Shown here piece after piece: positions 63,122-64,000 of a stretch of 64,000 bases of DNA (the first letter of the stretch is position 1; each line of letters starts with the position of its first letter). The notes below the pieces were generated by a model. The model searched no databases, was not told the DNA's origin, and saw only the letters and a program-made list of their open reading frames with translations. The stretch is from Zestomonas insulae (GTDB lineage: Bacteria > Pseudomonadota > Gammaproteobacteria > Pseudomonadales > Pseudomonadaceae). The stretch is from contig NZ_JAFEUP010000001.1 of NCBI RefSeq assembly GCF_016901015.1, positions 1,140,182 through 1,204,181 on the forward strand. The letters are read 5' to 3'. Both the position numbers and the translations under genes were made by a program.

Positions 63122-63764
63122 GGTCGTCTCCCGCCAAGGCTTCCCAGATCTGATGCGGCGACATCGTCGTCTCCAGCCACACCTGCGTGACCAGCAGGCC
63201 AATGAAGCAGGCCAGACCGATACCCAGGCTGACATCGGCGAGGTCCAGCAGTTTCACGATGGCCACCAGGGTGCCCATCATGTACACCTCGAGCATCCCC
63301 CACTCACGCAGGTGCTGATACATACGGTAGATCAGCAGGCCATAGCTGCGCCCAATATCCCAGCGAATCGACAGCAGCACGCACAGCTGGCAGAGCAATT
63401 TGAGCAAGGGAATGGCCATGCTGCACAGGAAAACCAGGCCCGCGATGCCCACCATGCCGCTCTCATACAACCCCAGCACACCACTCCAGACGGTGTCGTG
63501 GCTGGTCTGTCCGAGCAGGTTGAGCTGCATGATCGGCAGGAAATTCGCCGGGACGTAGAGCAGCAGTGCGGCGATCACTAAGGCAAGGCTGCGACGCACC
63601 ACCTGATGCCGATAAGCGAACAGCTCGAAGCCACAACGCGGGCATTCCGCGCGCTCGCCATCACGCAAATGCGGTTTCTGCATCAGCAGATCGCACTCGT
63701 GGCAGGCAACCAACTGCTCCAGGGGGAGTTCCGAAAGTTCGCGCGAAGCAGCCGGATCGGGCAT
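63108..63764 (-). CDS. PqiA-domain membrane protein, first half
   Basis: A protein of 218 residues: zinc pairs CHEC and CPRC near the N-terminus, then four membrane helices with the PqiA text LYVPANFLPIMQLNLLGQTSHDTVWSGVLGLYESG. It stands for the first domain of E. coli PqiA. It is the first gene of the operon; its start MPDPAASRELSELPLEQL lies about 95 bases from the rRNA operon terminator. Confidence 0.88.
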   Translation of the reverse strand: MPDPAASRELSELPLEQLVACHECDLLMQKPHLRDGERAECPRCGFELFAYRHQVVRRSLALVIAALLLYVPANFLPIMQLNLLGQTSHDTVWSGVLGLYESGMVGIAGLVFLCSMAIPLLKLLCQLCVLLSIRWDIGRSYGLLIYRMYQHLREWGMLEVYMMGTLVAIVKLLDLADVSLGIGLACFIGLLVTQVWLETTMSPHQIWEALAGDDLARD

Positions 63765-63861
63765 GGCAAAGGCTCAAGAGGTTTGAACCTTATTCTACAG
63801 CGCCCTCAGGTACCTGCCAGTTTCGGCAAAACCCTGTGCATATTTCCGCGCTGCAAAGACA

Positions 63862-63892
63862 AACCCCCGACCTGCTCACGCAGATCGGGGGT
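63862..63892 (-). terminator. Terminator of the rRNA operon
   Basis: On the minus strand AACCCCCGA pairs with TCGGGGGTT, with a second CTGC/GCAG stem inside a mismatch, 11 bases past the 5S gene. Confidence 0.8.
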
Positions 63893-63903
63893 TCGGTATA
63901 GGT

Positions 63904-64000
63904 GCTTGACGATGACCTACTCTCACATGGGGAGACCCCACACTACCATCGGCGATGAGTCGTTTCACTACTGAGTTCGGGAAGGGATCAGGTGGTTCCA
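63904..64000 (-). rRNA. rrf: 5S ribosomal RNA (partial, 3' part)
   Basis: The reverse complement reads TGGAACCACCTGATCCCTTC and goes on through GAACTCAGTAGTGAAACGAC, ATCGCCGATGGTAGTGTGGG and GAGAGTAGGTCATCGTCAAGC, which is the pseudomonad 5S sequence. The 5' end (about 20 bases) lies beyond the window. The 23S and 16S genes must follow outside the window on this strand. Confidence 0.95.

Overview
The window is a high-GC gammaproteobacterial chromosome segment, almost certainly from a Pseudomonas of the P. aeruginosa / P. alcaligenes / P. mendocina breadth. The basis is gene content and order: mqo, hpt, upp-uraA, hemH, a merR-phr light-repair cluster, pagL, murI-moeB-prmC-prfA-hemA, TPR lipoprotein-lolB-ispE, two tRNA-Gln, prs-rplY-pth-ychF, carbonic anhydrase, rimI-holD, mksFEB, pqi/let genes, then an rRNA operon. 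As far as I can recall, this is the order around PA4630-PA4690 of P. aeruginosa. I see no prophage, integrase, transposase, CRISPR array or obvious genomic island. The mobile DNA is limited to short palindromic (REP/REPIN-type) repeats.

Layout. 0-9 kb: an SDR epimerase, an M48 lipoprotein protease, a chemoreceptor with a flagellar sigma-28-type promoter, an SRAP protein, small metal-binding and unknown proteins, an acyltransferase and a YajG lipoprotein. 9-17.8 kb: malate:quinone oxidoreductase, purine and pyrimidine salvage (hpt; upp-uraA with a possible attenuator), a Spinster-type transporter and ferrochelatase. 17.8-24.6 kb: a TIGR01777 SDR, a renalase-like flavoprotein, a DUF1722-MerR(LitR)-photolyase operon behind a TGTACA-N12-TGTACA operator, then an outer-membrane patch (four 11-bp direct repeats, a 21-codon ORF, a PagP-like barrel, a YkgJ protein and PagL). 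24.7-36.7 kb: a core block (murI, moeB, prmC, prfA, hemA reading left; TPR lipoprotein, lolB, ispE, tRNA-Gln x2, prs, rplY, pth, ychF reading right).

36.7-42.2 kb is the most interesting stretch. A sensor kinase/response regulator pair is divergent from a run of exported genes: a cytochrome b561-type membrane protein, a Tat-exported MsrP/YedY-like molybdoenzyme, a methionine-rich MxKDx-repeat peptide, a Tat-exported MsrB and a membrane-anchored or secreted MsrA. I read this as a dedicated system for scavenging oxidants (hypochlorite-type) in the envelope and repairing methionine sulfoxide. It combines parts known separately from Azospira (MrpX/YedY1) and E. coli (HprSR-MsrPQ).

42.3-49.7 kb: tRNA-Met, a DMT transporter, beta-carbonic anhydrase, a 5'-nucleotidase-family protein with an altered metal motif, an amine oxidase, RimI and the DNA polymerase III psi subunit. 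49.7-55.1 kb: palindromic repeats, then a four-gene operon of secreted proteins that share an N-terminal D-x-x-L-x-x-(V/I/L)-x-G motif and have all their mature cysteines in close pairs. 55.4-60.1 kb: the MksFEB condensin. 60.2-63.8 kb: a six-MCE-domain LetB/PqiB-type protein with a split PqiA. The window ends inside a 5S rRNA gene on the minus strand.
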